Below, in pieces: positions 9,276 to 18,408 of a stretch of DNA of 64,000 nt. The notes beneath the pieces were generated by a model. That model saw only the letters and a list, made by a program, of their open reading frames with translations, had not been told where the DNA came from and did no database searches. The stretch spans positions 1-64,000 of the forward strand of contig NZ_BMEV01000005.1 in assembly GCF_014637175.1 (NCBI RefSeq), read 5' to 3'. How positions within the stretch are numbered: position 1 is the stretch's first letter; each line of letters begins with the position of its first letter. This DNA comes from Compostibacillus humi. Its GTDB lineage: Bacteria > Bacillota > Bacilli > Bacillales > Amphibacillaceae. The position numbers were made by a program, and so were the translations under genes.

Positions 9276-10199
9276 TTGGATCTGAAGCATTTAGAAGTTT
9301 TTCACGAAATTTGCAGGAACAAAAGCTTTTCCAATGCGGCAAAGAAATTGAGGATCTCTCAGCCGACGGTCAGTACCCATATTAAATCATTAGAAGAAAA
9401 TATCGGGCTGACTCTCTTTAACCGAAAAAATAAAACAACGGGCAATTTAACCGAAGCGGGGGAAATCTTATATCAATTTACGAGACAAATCTTTTCCTTA
9501 ATGGATAAAGCGGAAGCCTCCTTAAAACATTATAAGCAAGGGACGTATGGCGTCTTGTCGCTGGCAACGGCACACACGTTTTGCAACTGGTATTTGCCGG
9601 AAATCATAGAATCGTTTAAGCAAAAATATCCTACGGTAGAGATTGTGCTGCATACGGATTTTACTCCGAGAACGATGGACTTAGTTGACAGCAGAGAAGT
9701 TCAGTTTGGGATAACCCGGTCTGCTTCGCCGGTTTTTATCGATAAAAATTTCAAAAGCCTGTTAATTGGCAGTGATCATGCGGTGTTTGTCGTATCCCCG
9801 AATCATCGGCTTGTTCAGTACAAAAATGTTTACGTAAAAGACATTATCAACGAGGCATTTATTGCCTTTGGGAATAAGTCGAATTACTGGGAACAAGTGT
9901 TAAATTATTTTGACCAAATCGGCGTACATCCGAAGGTCACAATGGAATTGCATGACATACAGGCTGTGAAAAAGATGATTGAAATCAATATGGGAATCTC
10001 CATTCTTCCGTTAATTTCGATTCAGGATGAACTGAAAGCCGGAACATTGAAAGTGATTAAAGTAAACGATTTTCCGAAAATGATTCGGTATAGCCATTTA
10101 ATTTATAAAAAGGACCTGATTCGGACGGGACCGGCAGAAAAATTTTATGAATTTATTAAGGAAACGATGCCCTATTCATTTCCGTTCGATAATATATAA
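9276..10199 (+). CDS. LysR family transcriptional regulator
   Basis: A 307-residue LysR regulator. The N-terminal winged HTH shows the family pattern (MDLKHLEVFHEIC, SFSNAAKKLRISQPTVSTHI), followed by a two-lobed substrate-binding domain. The start is TTG at 9276, set by AAAGGAGGGG 5 nt upstream. It is co-directional with the permease before it and the acyl-CoA dehydrogenase after it, so it may control either the 5.6-9.2 kb operon or the large operon starting at 10343. The effector is unknown. Confidence 0.9.
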   Translation: MDLKHLEVFHEICRNKSFSNAAKKLRISQPTVSTHIKSLEENIGLTLFNRKNKTTGNLTEAGEILYQFTRQIFSLMDKAEASLKHYKQGTYGVLSLATAHTFCNWYLPEIIESFKQKYPTVEIVLHTDFTPRTMDLVDSREVQFGITRSASPVFIDKNFKSLLIGSDHAVFVVSPNHRLVQYKNVYVKDIINEAFIAFGNKSNYWEQVLNYFDQIGVHPKVTMELHDIQAVKKMIEINMGISILPLISIQDELKAGTLKVIKVNDFPKMIRYSHLIYKKDLIRTGPAEKFYEFIKETMPYSFPFDNI

Positions 10200-10233
10200 T
10201 ATTATAAACATTTTAAAAAAACAAATAAAAATA

Positions 10234-10262
10234 TTGTAATTTATAGAAAAAGATAATATTAT
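10234..10262 (+). promoter_or_regulatory. Promoter of the acyl-CoA dehydrogenase/TRAP operon
   Basis: TTGTAA (10234-10239), 17 bp, TATTAT (10257-10262) in a very AT-rich 140-bp gap. A downstream symmetric run ATATTGAATAT (about 10280-10290) could be part of a LysR site. The -35 box is only moderate, as expected for an activated promoter. Confidence 0.45.
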
Positions 10263-10342
10263 ATATATAAATTTCATAATATATTGAATATTGCATACGA
10301 GGGAATAAAAATAAAAAATAGTTTCTCCAAGGAGATGAGAAC

Positions 10343-11536
10343 ATGAACTTTGACTTATCAGAGGAAAATCTCCAGGTCAAGAGCATGGCAGCAAGTTTTG
10401 CCCAAAATGAAATCGCTGCCAAAATAAAGGAGTATGAAAAGGAGGGGAGATTTCCTAGAGAAATTTTGCGAAAAATGGCGGATGTTGGTATGTTCGGAGC
10501 AACCTTTCCGGAAAAATACGGAGGTTCCGAATTGGGGTTTTTAAACTTAGCGATTATTGCCGAAGAAATTTCGAAGGCCCATCCAGCCCTTGGATATGCC
10601 TTTAATATGCAGGCAATGACGTGTCCCTTTACGATTTTAAACTGGGGTACGGAGGAACAGATTGAAAAATACGTGTCGCGGCTGATTAAAACGGAACTTA
10701 TCGGCATGTTTGCCTTAACCGAATCCGGCGGCGGGTCCGATGCGGCCGGATCCATGAAAACGACGGCAAGACTGGAAGGTGATGAATATGTAATCAATGG
10801 TTCGAAAACGTTTATTACCTTCGCCGATCAGGCGGATGTAGGAATTTTATTTGCAAAAACGGATGTCAATGCGGGACATCGGGGAATTTCTGCCTTTATT
10901 ATCGAAACAGACCGTCCCGGCTACACGGCGAAACCGATTGAAATCAGTTCTTTAGGGAAGATGATGCAGAGCTGTGAAGTGTTTTTTGAAGACTATCGCA
11001 TTCCAAAGGAAAATCTGCTTGGGAAAGAAGGCGAAGGATTTAAAATTGCCATGAACGCCCTCGACTATGGACGCTTAACCGTGCCTGCCCGCTTAGTAGG
11101 GATTGCCCAAGGCTGTGTCGATGAATCGATCCGCTATGCGAAAGAAAGAGTCGTTGGCGGCAAGCCGATTGGCGAATACCAGATGATCAAGCAGAAAATT
11201 GCCGTTATGGTCGTCGAAACCGAGGCAGCAAGACTATTAACCTATCGGAGCGCCTACTTAAAGGACAAAGGGGAAGCAGCAACGAGGGAAAGCTCCTATT
11301 CCAAATATTTTGCCTCGGAAGTAGCGGTGAAAGCGGCTAGATACGCCTTAGAAATTTTTGGCGGAAATGGGATTACCGACGAGTACCCGATTATGAAATA
11401 CGTAAACTATGCCAATATGCTCCATTTTGGCGAAGGGTCGGCAAATATTCAGCGGATATTGATTGCCGATGATGCGCTAGGATGGAAGAATGCCAACCGG
11501 CATAACATTAAGCAGCGTTTTCCGCTGGCAAGATAA
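10343..11536 (+). CDS. Acyl-CoA dehydrogenase
   Basis: A 397-residue FAD enzyme that introduces an alpha,beta double bond into an acyl-CoA. Family marks are the FALTESGGGSDAAG segment near residue 131, the WxF-like flavin region, and the C-terminal FGGNGITDEYPIMKYVN followed by EGSANIQR, which carries the Glu at the position of the usual catalytic base. AAGGAGATG precedes the ATG at 10343. It heads an operon with a TRAP transporter and a CoA-transferase, implying that the imported acid is activated to a CoA thioester and desaturated. Chain specificity cannot be read. Confidence 0.9.
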   Translation: MNFDLSEENLQVKSMAASFAQNEIAAKIKEYEKEGRFPREILRKMADVGMFGATFPEKYGGSELGFLNLAIIAEEISKAHPALGYAFNMQAMTCPFTILNWGTEEQIEKYVSRLIKTELIGMFALTESGGGSDAAGSMKTTARLEGDEYVINGSKTFITFADQADVGILFAKTDVNAGHRGISAFIIETDRPGYTAKPIEISSLGKMMQSCEVFFEDYRIPKENLLGKEGEGFKIAMNALDYGRLTVPARLVGIAQGCVDESIRYAKERVVGGKPIGEYQMIKQKIAVMVVETEAARLLTYRSAYLKDKGEAATRESSYSKYFASEVAVKAARYALEIFGGNGITDEYPIMKYVNYANMLHFGEGSANIQRILIADDALGWKNANRHNIKQRFPLAR

Positions 11537-11605
11537 TTTATGATGGACAAACTTTGCTATTTAAGATAAATATTTAGAATAATTTAAATTTTAGGAGGGA
11601 TTGAC

Positions 11606-12646
11606 ATGAAAAAGAAACTCTTTTTGCTCTTCATTATGACGGCAACATTATTATTTATCGCGGCCTGCTCTTCCGGCGGATCCGGGTCTGAATCGGGAGA
11701 CAGTTCCGGCGGTGACAGCGGCAGTGACGGAGGTTCAAGCGGATCAGACGGCGATGTCTACCGGGTATCGATTGCTACAGGTACCAATACAGGGACTTAC
11801 TATCCGCTAGGGTCCATTTTCGCTGATTTATGGAACAACAAACTAGACAATGTGGAGGCATCATCACAGGCGACAAACGGAAGTGTGCAAAATATGCAAT
11901 TTATTAAAAATGGGGAGGCACAAGCAGCGCTCGTGCCGGTAGGAACCCTCTATCAAGGGTATCACGGCTTAGACAGTTTTGAAGGAAATGCAGTGGAAAA
12001 CGTAACCATTTTAGCCGGACTTTACCCTAACGTTAACCATATGGTTGCAAGAAAAGGATCCGGGGTCGAATCGATGGAAGATTTGCGGGGAGCAAAAATC
12101 GTGCCGGGGGCTACCGGAAGTGCGACAGAAATAGAAATGCAGCGCCTCGCATGGGCCTATGATATTGATTATGACACCGAGCTAGAAAAGAACTTCGTCG
12201 GCTTCACCGAATCTACCGATTTAATGATGAATAAGCAAATTGATGCTGCGATGATCATGGCGGGAGTTCCGACGGCAGCGGTAACTGAGCAGCTGACAAC
12301 GGCAGACGGAATGCTTCTCAGCTATTCGGATGAAGCGATTGCAAAGCTGAAAGAAGAGTATCCGTGGACACAGGAATATATCATTGAAGCCGGCTCCTAT
12401 GAAAACCAGCCGGAAGATGTAAAAACGGTTGCACAAAACAACTTCCTCATCGCACCTGCGGAAATGCCGGAAGATGTCGCCTATGAATTAGTGAAAACCC
12501 TTTGGGAAAGTTTAGAAGAAATTAGAGACTCCCACTCTGTTATTGAGCAATTTGATGTAAACAATGCCCTCGTTGGAGTTGGCGAATTGCCGGTTCATCC
12601 TGGGGCAATGAAATACTATGAAGAAATCGGAATTTCGATCGAATAA
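11606..12646 (+). CDS. TAXI family TRAP transporter solute-binding lipoprotein
   Basis: A 346-residue extracytoplasmic receptor. The signal peptide ends in a lipobox IAAC with Cys21 as the lipidated residue, followed by a Ser/Gly/Asp-rich linker to about residue 50. The TAXI-family opening SIATGTNTGTYYPLG follows at about residues 54-68. It binds an organic acid and passes it to the fused membrane subunit at 15582. The separation of receptor and permease by three enzymes and a decarboxylase pair suggests that these enzymes act on the transported compound. Confidence 0.92.
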   Translation: MKKKLFLLFIMTATLLFIAACSSGGSGSESGDSSGGDSGSDGGSSGSDGDVYRVSIATGTNTGTYYPLGSIFADLWNNKLDNVEASSQATNGSVQNMQFIKNGEAQAALVPVGTLYQGYHGLDSFEGNAVENVTILAGLYPNVNHMVARKGSGVESMEDLRGAKIVPGATGSATEIEMQRLAWAYDIDYDTELEKNFVGFTESTDLMMNKQIDAAMIMAGVPTAAVTEQLTTADGMLLSYSDEAIAKLKEEYPWTQEYIIEAGSYENQPEDVKTVAQNNFLIAPAEMPEDVAYELVKTLWESLEEIRDSHSVIEQFDVNNALVGVGELPVHPGAMKYYEEIGISIE

Positions 12647-12665
12647 GAGATTGAGGGAGCAGCGA

Positions 12666-13430
12666 ATGAATAGATTGCAAGATTATGAAAACCGATTAAT
12701 GGGGCTCATTCCGCCGGAAAGAATTAAAACGGCGGATGTTCCCCGCCCTTCTCAAGAAATCATCGATGCCTTTTATGAGATGGAAGGGCTTACGCCGACA
12801 ATTTCCGATATATTAGATTCCCTTGGTGTGAAAGGGGCGATTCCAGCCAGTTCTCTCCGTCCGGTCATCCCGGGGAAAAAAATCGTCGGGCCGGCCATCA
12901 CGATTCGCTATATTCCGGAGAGGATCACACCTGATTATGGCTTTGCCAATCAGGAAAAAGCCAAACTGGCAGACCGGGATCTATACGCCATCGGCAAAGA
13001 AGGGGATGTCCCTGTCTTTGATGCAGCCGGGCTCAAGGATATCTCGGTGATGGGAGGATTATCTGCGCTGGTGGCAAAGAAATGGAAGATGGCCGGGAAT
13101 ATTGTGGACGGAGGAGTCCGTGACATTGACACGATTCGCCAGTTAGACTATCCGGTTTGGAGCAGCGGCCAAACGCCGATTACCGGAAAATACCGGGTGG
13201 AGGCGATCGAAATCAATGTCCCGATTACAATTCAAGGGATACGCGTCCATCCGGGGGATCTCATTGTGGCGGATGACAGCGGGGTTGTCGTCGTTCCCTT
13301 TGAAAAAATTGAAGTCGTGTTGGAGAAAACAAAGGAAGCAGCAGAGAAGGAGAAGAAAATTACGGAGCTCATCGAAAGCGGCGCTTCCATTGAAGAAATG
13401 AAAAAAATATTGCCGCCGAGCAAGTGGTAA
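12666..13430 (+). CDS. RraA-like protein (HMG/CHA aldolase or oxaloacetate decarboxylase family)
   Basis: A 254-residue RraA-family protein. The sequence GGVRDIDTIRQ near 151 holds the Arg-Asp pair used by 4-hydroxy-4-methyl-2-oxoglutarate aldolases, and GDLIVADDSGVVVVP near 200 is the other family signature. The ATG at 12666 has GAGGGAG 7 nt upstream; a longer frame from 12618 would overlap the receptor gene and lacks a site. The likely chemistry is retro-aldol cleavage or beta-decarboxylation of an oxo-diacid with a divalent metal. It is longer than RraA (about 160 residues), with an extra N-terminal helix region. Confidence 0.82.
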   Translation: MNRLQDYENRLMGLIPPERIKTADVPRPSQEIIDAFYEMEGLTPTISDILDSLGVKGAIPASSLRPVIPGKKIVGPAITIRYIPERITPDYGFANQEKAKLADRDLYAIGKEGDVPVFDAAGLKDISVMGGLSALVAKKWKMAGNIVDGGVRDIDTIRQLDYPVWSSGQTPITGKYRVEAIEINVPITIQGIRVHPGDLIVADDSGVVVVPFEKIEVVLEKTKEAAEKEKKITELIESGASIEEMKKILPPSKW

Positions 13431-13441
13431 GGAGGAAACCA

Positions 13442-13966
13442 ATGGCTACATTTCAGGAATTAGCCTGCAAGGAAATTATAAAAGGGATTGAAGAAATTAA
13501 TCCGGACTATTTCCTGTCCATTCCGTGCAGCACCGTTGCTCCCGTAATCCAGCATTTTGAAAACCATGATAAGATTATCTCTTTTCCTGTCAGCCGGGAA
13601 GAAGAAGGAGTCGGAATAGCTGCCGGAATCAGTTTAGGAGGGAAAGTGCCGGTACTTTTGATTCAGGATACCGGAATCGGCAATTCGATCCTTGCCATTA
13701 CTACCTTTGTGAAGGCCTATCATGTGCCGATGCTGATCCTTGTAACACGGCGCGGCGGATTTGGGGAAATCAATTCTGCGGTATATCATTTTTCGGAACC
13801 GTTGCCGCAAATATTAGATGATGCAAATGTCAAAACGTTCCGTCTCGATTACCGTGTTCCGCTGAAAGAATGGAGCGTCGCTATTCGGCAAGGCTTCCAA
13901 TATGCCCAAAATACCCATCGTCCGATTATTGTCATGTTTAATATAAAAGGCGGTGCTGCACAATGA
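13442..13966 (+). CDS. TPP-dependent decarboxylase, alpha subunit (sulfopyruvate decarboxylase-like)
   Basis: A 174-residue protein matching the PYR-domain half of two-subunit TPP decarboxylases such as ComD. SREEEGVGIAAGISLGG near residue 52 carries the conserved Glu that activates TPP, and QDTGIGNSILA follows. ATG 13442 follows AAGGAGG. The stop overlaps the start of the partner by ATGA (13963-13966), so the two are translationally coupled. The name rests on overall similarity; phosphonopyruvate or another 2-oxo acid is also possible. The product would be an aldehyde plus CO2. Confidence 0.82.
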   Translation: MATFQELACKEIIKGIEEINPDYFLSIPCSTVAPVIQHFENHDKIISFPVSREEEGVGIAAGISLGGKVPVLLIQDTGIGNSILAITTFVKAYHVPMLILVTRRGGFGEINSAVYHFSEPLPQILDDANVKTFRLDYRVPLKEWSVAIRQGFQYAQNTHRPIIVMFNIKGGAAQ

Positions 13967-14532
13967 TGTCCAGATTCGAAGCATTGCAAGTGCTGTATCA
14001 ATATACGGAACATATCCCCGTCATTTCTTCCTGCGGCAATACGTCAAGAGAATGGGCGAGCCTGGGAAGAAGGGACAATCATTTATATATGGTGGACACG
14101 ATGGGATTGACTCCTTCCGTCGGCATCGGGTTAAGTTTGGCCTTAAAGGATAAACCGTTTAAAAAGGTGATCGCCATTGAAGGGGACGGGGGCATTTTAA
14201 TGAATCCGAATGCTTTCGCATCTGCCGCCTACTTAAGGCCGGAAAAGCTGCTGCTGATCATTTTCGACAATGAATGCTTTGCTTCCACCGGCGGACAGTG
14301 TTCCCTCGCCAGCAAAATTGATATCGGAAAAGTGGCAAAAGGCTTTGATCTGGAAGTAATCGCAGTCGATAATACGGAGGATTTTGAACAGGCCGTCAAA
14401 GAATCGATCGGCAAAGATGCGCCGATTGTCATTCATGCGAAAATTAATCAGGAAAATCAGAAGCGGCCAAATATTAACGATGATCCTGCAGTACTTTCGT
14501 ATAAATTTTCCCGCTTTATTAATGAGGCGTAA
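13963..14532 (+). CDS. TPP-dependent decarboxylase, beta subunit (sulfopyruvate decarboxylase-like)
   Basis: A 189-residue TPP-binding (PP-domain) subunit that pairs with the alpha subunit just upstream. The TPP/Mg motif starts at GDG in AIEGDGGILMNP (near residue 73) and ends about 25-30 residues later in IIFDNECFASTGGQ. Together with the alpha subunit it makes up a full ComDE-like decarboxylase split in two chains. ATG 13963 overlaps the upstream stop. The C-terminus ends shortly after a helical tail, the normal length for ComE. Confidence 0.83.
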   Translation: MMSRFEALQVLYQYTEHIPVISSCGNTSREWASLGRRDNHLYMVDTMGLTPSVGIGLSLALKDKPFKKVIAIEGDGGILMNPNAFASAAYLRPEKLLLIIFDNECFASTGGQCSLASKIDIGKVAKGFDLEVIAVDNTEDFEQAVKESIGKDAPIVIHAKINQENQKRPNINDDPAVLSYKFSRFINEA

Positions 14533-14611
14533 AAGCAGCGGCAAGTCCGGCGAAAACCGGATGAGCCCTGCACTGCTCTAATGGCAAATTAAGTTTAAGA
14601 AGGTGTCCTCA

Positions 14612-15577
14612 ATGAAGGCATTGGTAATTGATCGTATTCATGAAGATGGGATTGCATTATTAAAACAGTTTTGTGAAGTGGACGTGCGCTATCCGCTGGC
14701 ACGGGAGGAATTTGCAGAAGTAATCGGTGATTACGACATCTTAATCGGAAGAGCTACACCGGAAACCGGAAGCATTCAAGCGCCGATGTTAGAGCGAAGC
14801 GGCAGATTAAAAGTCATCGGGATTGCATCCGTCGGGCTTGACCAATTTGACCTGGAATATATCCAGTCAAAAAATATTAAACTCATCAATCTTCCTGGCG
14901 TCAATTCCATATCGGTTGCGGAACACGCCATCGCATTGCTCTTAAGCGGAATCCGTTCTATCGTTCCGGCCTACCAGCAAATGAAAAATGGAATATGGAA
15001 CAAACACGGATTTCCGAATGCAATGGAACTCCATGGCAAAACAATGGGCATTATCGGCTTTGGGAATATCGGCAAAAAGGTAGGCCAGATTGCAAAGCAC
15101 GGATTCGGAATGGAAGTATTGGCATACGACCCCTATATTGGGAAAAGCGAAATCATGGAAGCGGGTGCACAGCCTGCATACTTCGAGGATTTATTAGTTC
15201 AGTCGGATGTAGTTTCCATCCATGCCCCTTTAACGGAGGAAACGTATCGTCTCTTTGGGAAAAAGGAAATTTTGCAGATGAAGAAAGATGCAGTCCTTAT
15301 TAACGTATCCCGGGGCGGGATTATCGATGAAGAAGCTCTTTATGAATGTATGGCAAAGGGACATCTGCTGTTTGCCGGAATCGATGTGCAGGAAAAGGAA
15401 CCGTGCGATGATTTGCCTCTCTTTTCCCTGGATAATTTTATATCAACCCCCCACATAGCTGGATTAACTAGCGACGCCCTCAGACGGGCAGGAATTCAAA
15501 TTGCAAAAGAATGTCTCGAATATTTGGGAGTGAAAACATCCGAAATACATCGTTTTACGATAAACAAAGGAGGTTAG
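14612..15577 (+). CDS. D-isomer-specific 2-hydroxyacid dehydrogenase
   Basis: A 321-residue NAD-dependent dehydrogenase of the PGDH/SlcC group. The Rossmann motif GFGNIGKKVG is near residue 149; the catalytic Arg is in NVSRGGIIDEEAL, the Glu in DVQEKEP and the His in STPHIAG. It interconverts a 2-hydroxy acid and a 2-oxo acid. ATG 14612 is chosen over GTG 14603 because AAGGTG then lies 6 nt upstream. It follows the decarboxylase genes and precedes the TRAP permease by 4 bp, so the likely role is to supply the 2-oxo acid for decarboxylation. Confidence 0.88.
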   Translation: MKALVIDRIHEDGIALLKQFCEVDVRYPLAREEFAEVIGDYDILIGRATPETGSIQAPMLERSGRLKVIGIASVGLDQFDLEYIQSKNIKLINLPGVNSISVAEHAIALLLSGIRSIVPAYQQMKNGIWNKHGFPNAMELHGKTMGIIGFGNIGKKVGQIAKHGFGMEVLAYDPYIGKSEIMEAGAQPAYFEDLLVQSDVVSIHAPLTEETYRLFGKKEILQMKKDAVLINVSRGGIIDEEALYECMAKGHLLFAGIDVQEKEPCDDLPLFSLDNFISTPHIAGLTSDALRRAGIQIAKECLEYLGVKTSEIHRFTINKGG

Positions 15578-15581
15578 CGAT

Positions 15582-17543
15582 ATGTCTCAGTTAAATACTT
15601 CGGCAAATACGGAGGAACTGTTAAAACAATATGACAGTGAGGCAAGAACCCGGGAATATATCGGCATCATGGCAAAGGTCGTAACCGCAGTCGCATTAAT
15701 TTGGGCGCTATTTCAAATATATGTCAACAGTTTTGGGGTGCTCGAGGCAATTAAAATGCGGGCCTGGCATTTAGGGTTTTTGCTGATCCTCACCTTTTTG
15801 CTTTACCCGGCAAACAAGAAAAAGATGAAAGCGAGAAAATTGCCGACCGTATGGGATATAACGTGTATTTTGTTAACACTATACTCCGTCGGATATTTGC
15901 TGATTACCTACGATACGTTTGCCAGAGATCGGGCGGGCTTCCATGTGGAAATGGACTATCTCGTCGGAGCCATCGGATTATTTGTCGTATTTGAAGCAAG
16001 CCGGCGCATCGCCGGATACACGCTGACAATAATTGCCGCAGTATTCCTTGCCTATAACTTCCTTGGTCCGTACATCCCGGGAATGCTTGGCCATGCCGGC
16101 TATTCCTATGAACGGGTAACCGACATTATGTGGTGGGGAAGCCAAGGACTATTCGGCATTACACTAGGTGTTTCTGCTACATATATTTTCATGTTCGTAC
16201 TGTTTGGCGCCTTTCTGAAAAACAGCGGATTTACCGATTTCATTAATGATATTGCGCTGGCGCTGGCAGGATGGACGGCAGGGGGACCGGCCAAAGTTTC
16301 GGTTATCGGCAGCGGTTTTATGGGAATGGTGAATGGAAGTGCGGTAGCGAACGTTGTTACTACCGGTGCCGTAACGATACCGTTAATGAAGAAGACCGGG
16401 TACAGCAGTCGATTTGCCGCCGCTGTTGAGGCAGTCGCTTCCACCGGAGGACAGATCGCACCGCCGGTCATGGGGGCAGCAGCGTTTATTATGGCAGAGT
16501 TTATCGGTGTTCCTTATACAAAGATAATTCTTGCTGCTATCATACCGGCCCTTGTATATTACATTGCGCTATTTATGGTTGTCCATTTTGAAGCAAAGAA
16601 AATCGGACTAAAAGGAATATCGAAAGAAAATATTCCAAATGTCGTGCAAGTGCTGAAAGAAGGCGGGCATTTAACCATTCCAATTATTGTGCTATTGGGA
16701 CTGTTGTTTACTGGTGTCACTCCGCTATATGCAGCAACCTTTTCTCTGCTTGCCACGGTGGTCGCCAGCTGGTTCCGCAAGTCAACGAGAATGGGGCTAA
16801 AACAAATCGTTGATTCGATGGTGGAAGGCAGTTTATCGGCAATCGCGGTAGGGGTTGCCTGTGCGATTGTTGGAGTCGTCGTTGGAACCGTATCTTTAAC
16901 TTCCGTAGGACTTACCCTTGGCAATAATATTTTGCAGCTTTCCGGCGGAAGTCTAGTTTTTGCGGCAATTTTAACAATGTTTATTAGCATCGTTCTCGGA
17001 ATGGGCATTCCGGCAACGGCAGCATATATTATTGTTGCAACAATTTCTGCACCGCTCTTAGTACAGCTTGGGGCACCTCCTTTGGCAGCCCATTTGTTTG
17101 CGTTCTTTTATGCTTCCCTTTCCAATATTACTCCTCCTGTTGCGCTGGCAGCGTATGCCGCAGCAGGGCTGTCCGGGGCAAATCCGAATGCTGTCGGATT
17201 TTTGGCGACAAAACTGGGGTTAACCGGATTTATCATCCCGTACTTCTTCCTGTTTAATCCGGTCCTGCTATTCGACGGCGAGTCGTATGTGCATAGTTTT
17301 ATCGCTCTGATTACGGCAAGTATCGGCGTCGTCGCTTTAGCAGGGGGATTGCAAGGCTGGGTGCTGAACAAGACGAATTGGATTCAAAGAATAATGCTTT
17401 TTGCTACTGCATTTTTAATGATCGATCCAAATATCGTATTAAGTATTATCGGGTTTGTCGTATTTTTAGCAGTTATTATTTGGCAAAAGTTTAGCTCGGC
17501 AGAGAAACAAGAAGATTTATCAAAAACAGAAGCTTCCGGATAA
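15582..17543 (+). CDS. TRAP transporter fused permease (DctQM type, TAXI)
   Basis: A 653-residue membrane protein with about 16-18 predicted helices. The first ~200 residues look like the small DctQ-type subunit and the rest like the large DctM channel, fused as usual for TAXI systems. Typical DctM pieces are visible: GSGFMGMVNGSAVANVVTTG near 245, VASTGGQIAPPVMGAAAF near 286 and ASLSNITPPVALAAYAAAG near 510. It imports a carboxylate with Na+ or H+. The start lies 4 bp after the hydroxyacid dehydrogenase stop behind AAAGGAGG. Confidence 0.93.
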   Translation: MSQLNTSANTEELLKQYDSEARTREYIGIMAKVVTAVALIWALFQIYVNSFGVLEAIKMRAWHLGFLLILTFLLYPANKKKMKARKLPTVWDITCILLTLYSVGYLLITYDTFARDRAGFHVEMDYLVGAIGLFVVFEASRRIAGYTLTIIAAVFLAYNFLGPYIPGMLGHAGYSYERVTDIMWWGSQGLFGITLGVSATYIFMFVLFGAFLKNSGFTDFINDIALALAGWTAGGPAKVSVIGSGFMGMVNGSAVANVVTTGAVTIPLMKKTGYSSRFAAAVEAVASTGGQIAPPVMGAAAFIMAEFIGVPYTKIILAAIIPALVYYIALFMVVHFEAKKIGLKGISKENIPNVVQVLKEGGHLTIPIIVLLGLLFTGVTPLYAATFSLLATVVASWFRKSTRMGLKQIVDSMVEGSLSAIAVGVACAIVGVVVGTVSLTSVGLTLGNNILQLSGGSLVFAAILTMFISIVLGMGIPATAAYIIVATISAPLLVQLGAPPLAAHLFAFFYASLSNITPPVALAAYAAAGLSGANPNAVGFLATKLGLTGFIIPYFFLFNPVLLFDGESYVHSFIALITASIGVVALAGGLQGWVLNKTNWIQRIMLFATAFLMIDPNIVLSIIGFVVFLAVIIWQKFSSAEKQEDLSKTEASG

Positions 17544-17568
17544 AAGTACGATTCCCATCGTACTTTTA
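17541..17568 (+). terminator. Terminator stem overlapping the TRAP permease stop codon
   Basis: A 12-bp perfect inverted repeat TAAAAGTACGAT/ATCGTACTTTTA with a TCCC loop. The TAA stop of the permease is its first three bases. The A-rich and T-rich arms can act in both directions. It probably lowers expression of the three genes downstream. Confidence 0.75.
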
Positions 17569-17608
17569 TCCTTGCTGGAGTTTTTTCGAAGAGAAAGGAG
17601 CGGAAGGG

Positions 17609-18358
17609 ATGGATAAACATCGCGGAAAGGTCGTCCTGATTACAGGGGCCAGCTCTGGCATCGGAAGGGCGAGTGCAGAGCTTCTTGCAGCCAATGGCGC
17701 AAAGGTAATCATTAATTACCGAACCAACGAAGAAGGAGCATTGGCGGCAAAGGAAAATATTTTGCGCCGTGGCGGAGAATGCATCGTCGTTCAGGCGGAC
17801 GTGAGCAAAAAAGCGGAGGCAGACCGTTTAGTGGAAACCGGACTTCAAGAATACGGGCAGATTGATGTGCTTGTGAACAATGCCGGTTCTGTGATTAAGC
17901 GCAGCCCGTTTCTGGAAATTGGGGAAGAGCTTTGGGATAAAACCTTTCACGTGAATGTGAAAAGCATGTATCTCGTGTCACAGGCCGTGCTCAACCATAT
18001 GGTCAAACGGAAAAAAGGCAAGATCATTAACATTTCTTCCGTAGCAGCAAAGCATGGCGCTCCTGGCGAAAACATTCATTATGCCGCTGCGAAAGGCGCC
18101 GTCAATACGTTTACTGTCGGACTGGCAAAGGAGTTTGCCCCCTATGGCATATTAGTCAATGCGGTGGCCCCGGGATTTATTTTAACGCCATTTCAGGATA
18201 AATATTCCACGCAGGAAAGAATTGACCGCATTATTCCGACCATACCGCTGAAGCGGGCCGGAACAGCGGAGGACATTGCGGCAATGGTATCGTTCCTCGC
18301 ATCGGAAGAAGCGGATTATATAACCGGCGAAATATTTACGGTGAGCGGCGGCAGGTAG
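17609..18358 (+). CDS. SDR family oxidoreductase (FabG-like)
   Basis: A 249-residue classical short-chain dehydrogenase. The cofactor motif GASSGIG is at about 14-20, NNAG near 91-94, the catalytic Ser in INISSVAA near 144, and YAAAKG (Tyr/Lys) near 157. It reduces or oxidises a 3-hydroxy/3-oxo group, probably with NAD(P). AAAGGAGCGG precedes the ATG at 17609. It is followed 50 bp later by a CoA-transferase, in keeping with work on an acyl-CoA or hydroxy acid of the TRAP-linked pathway. Confidence 0.88.
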   Translation: MDKHRGKVVLITGASSGIGRASAELLAANGAKVIINYRTNEEGALAAKENILRRGGECIVVQADVSKKAEADRLVETGLQEYGQIDVLVNNAGSVIKRSPFLEIGEELWDKTFHVNVKSMYLVSQAVLNHMVKRKKGKIINISSVAAKHGAPGENIHYAAAKGAVNTFTVGLAKEFAPYGILVNAVAPGFILTPFQDKYSTQERIDRIIPTIPLKRAGTAEDIAAMVSFLASEEADYITGEIFTVSGGR

Positions 18359-18408
18359 CAGGAGAAGTGGAGAAAGGACAAGTATCGGATAACATAGGAG
18401 GTTTTACT

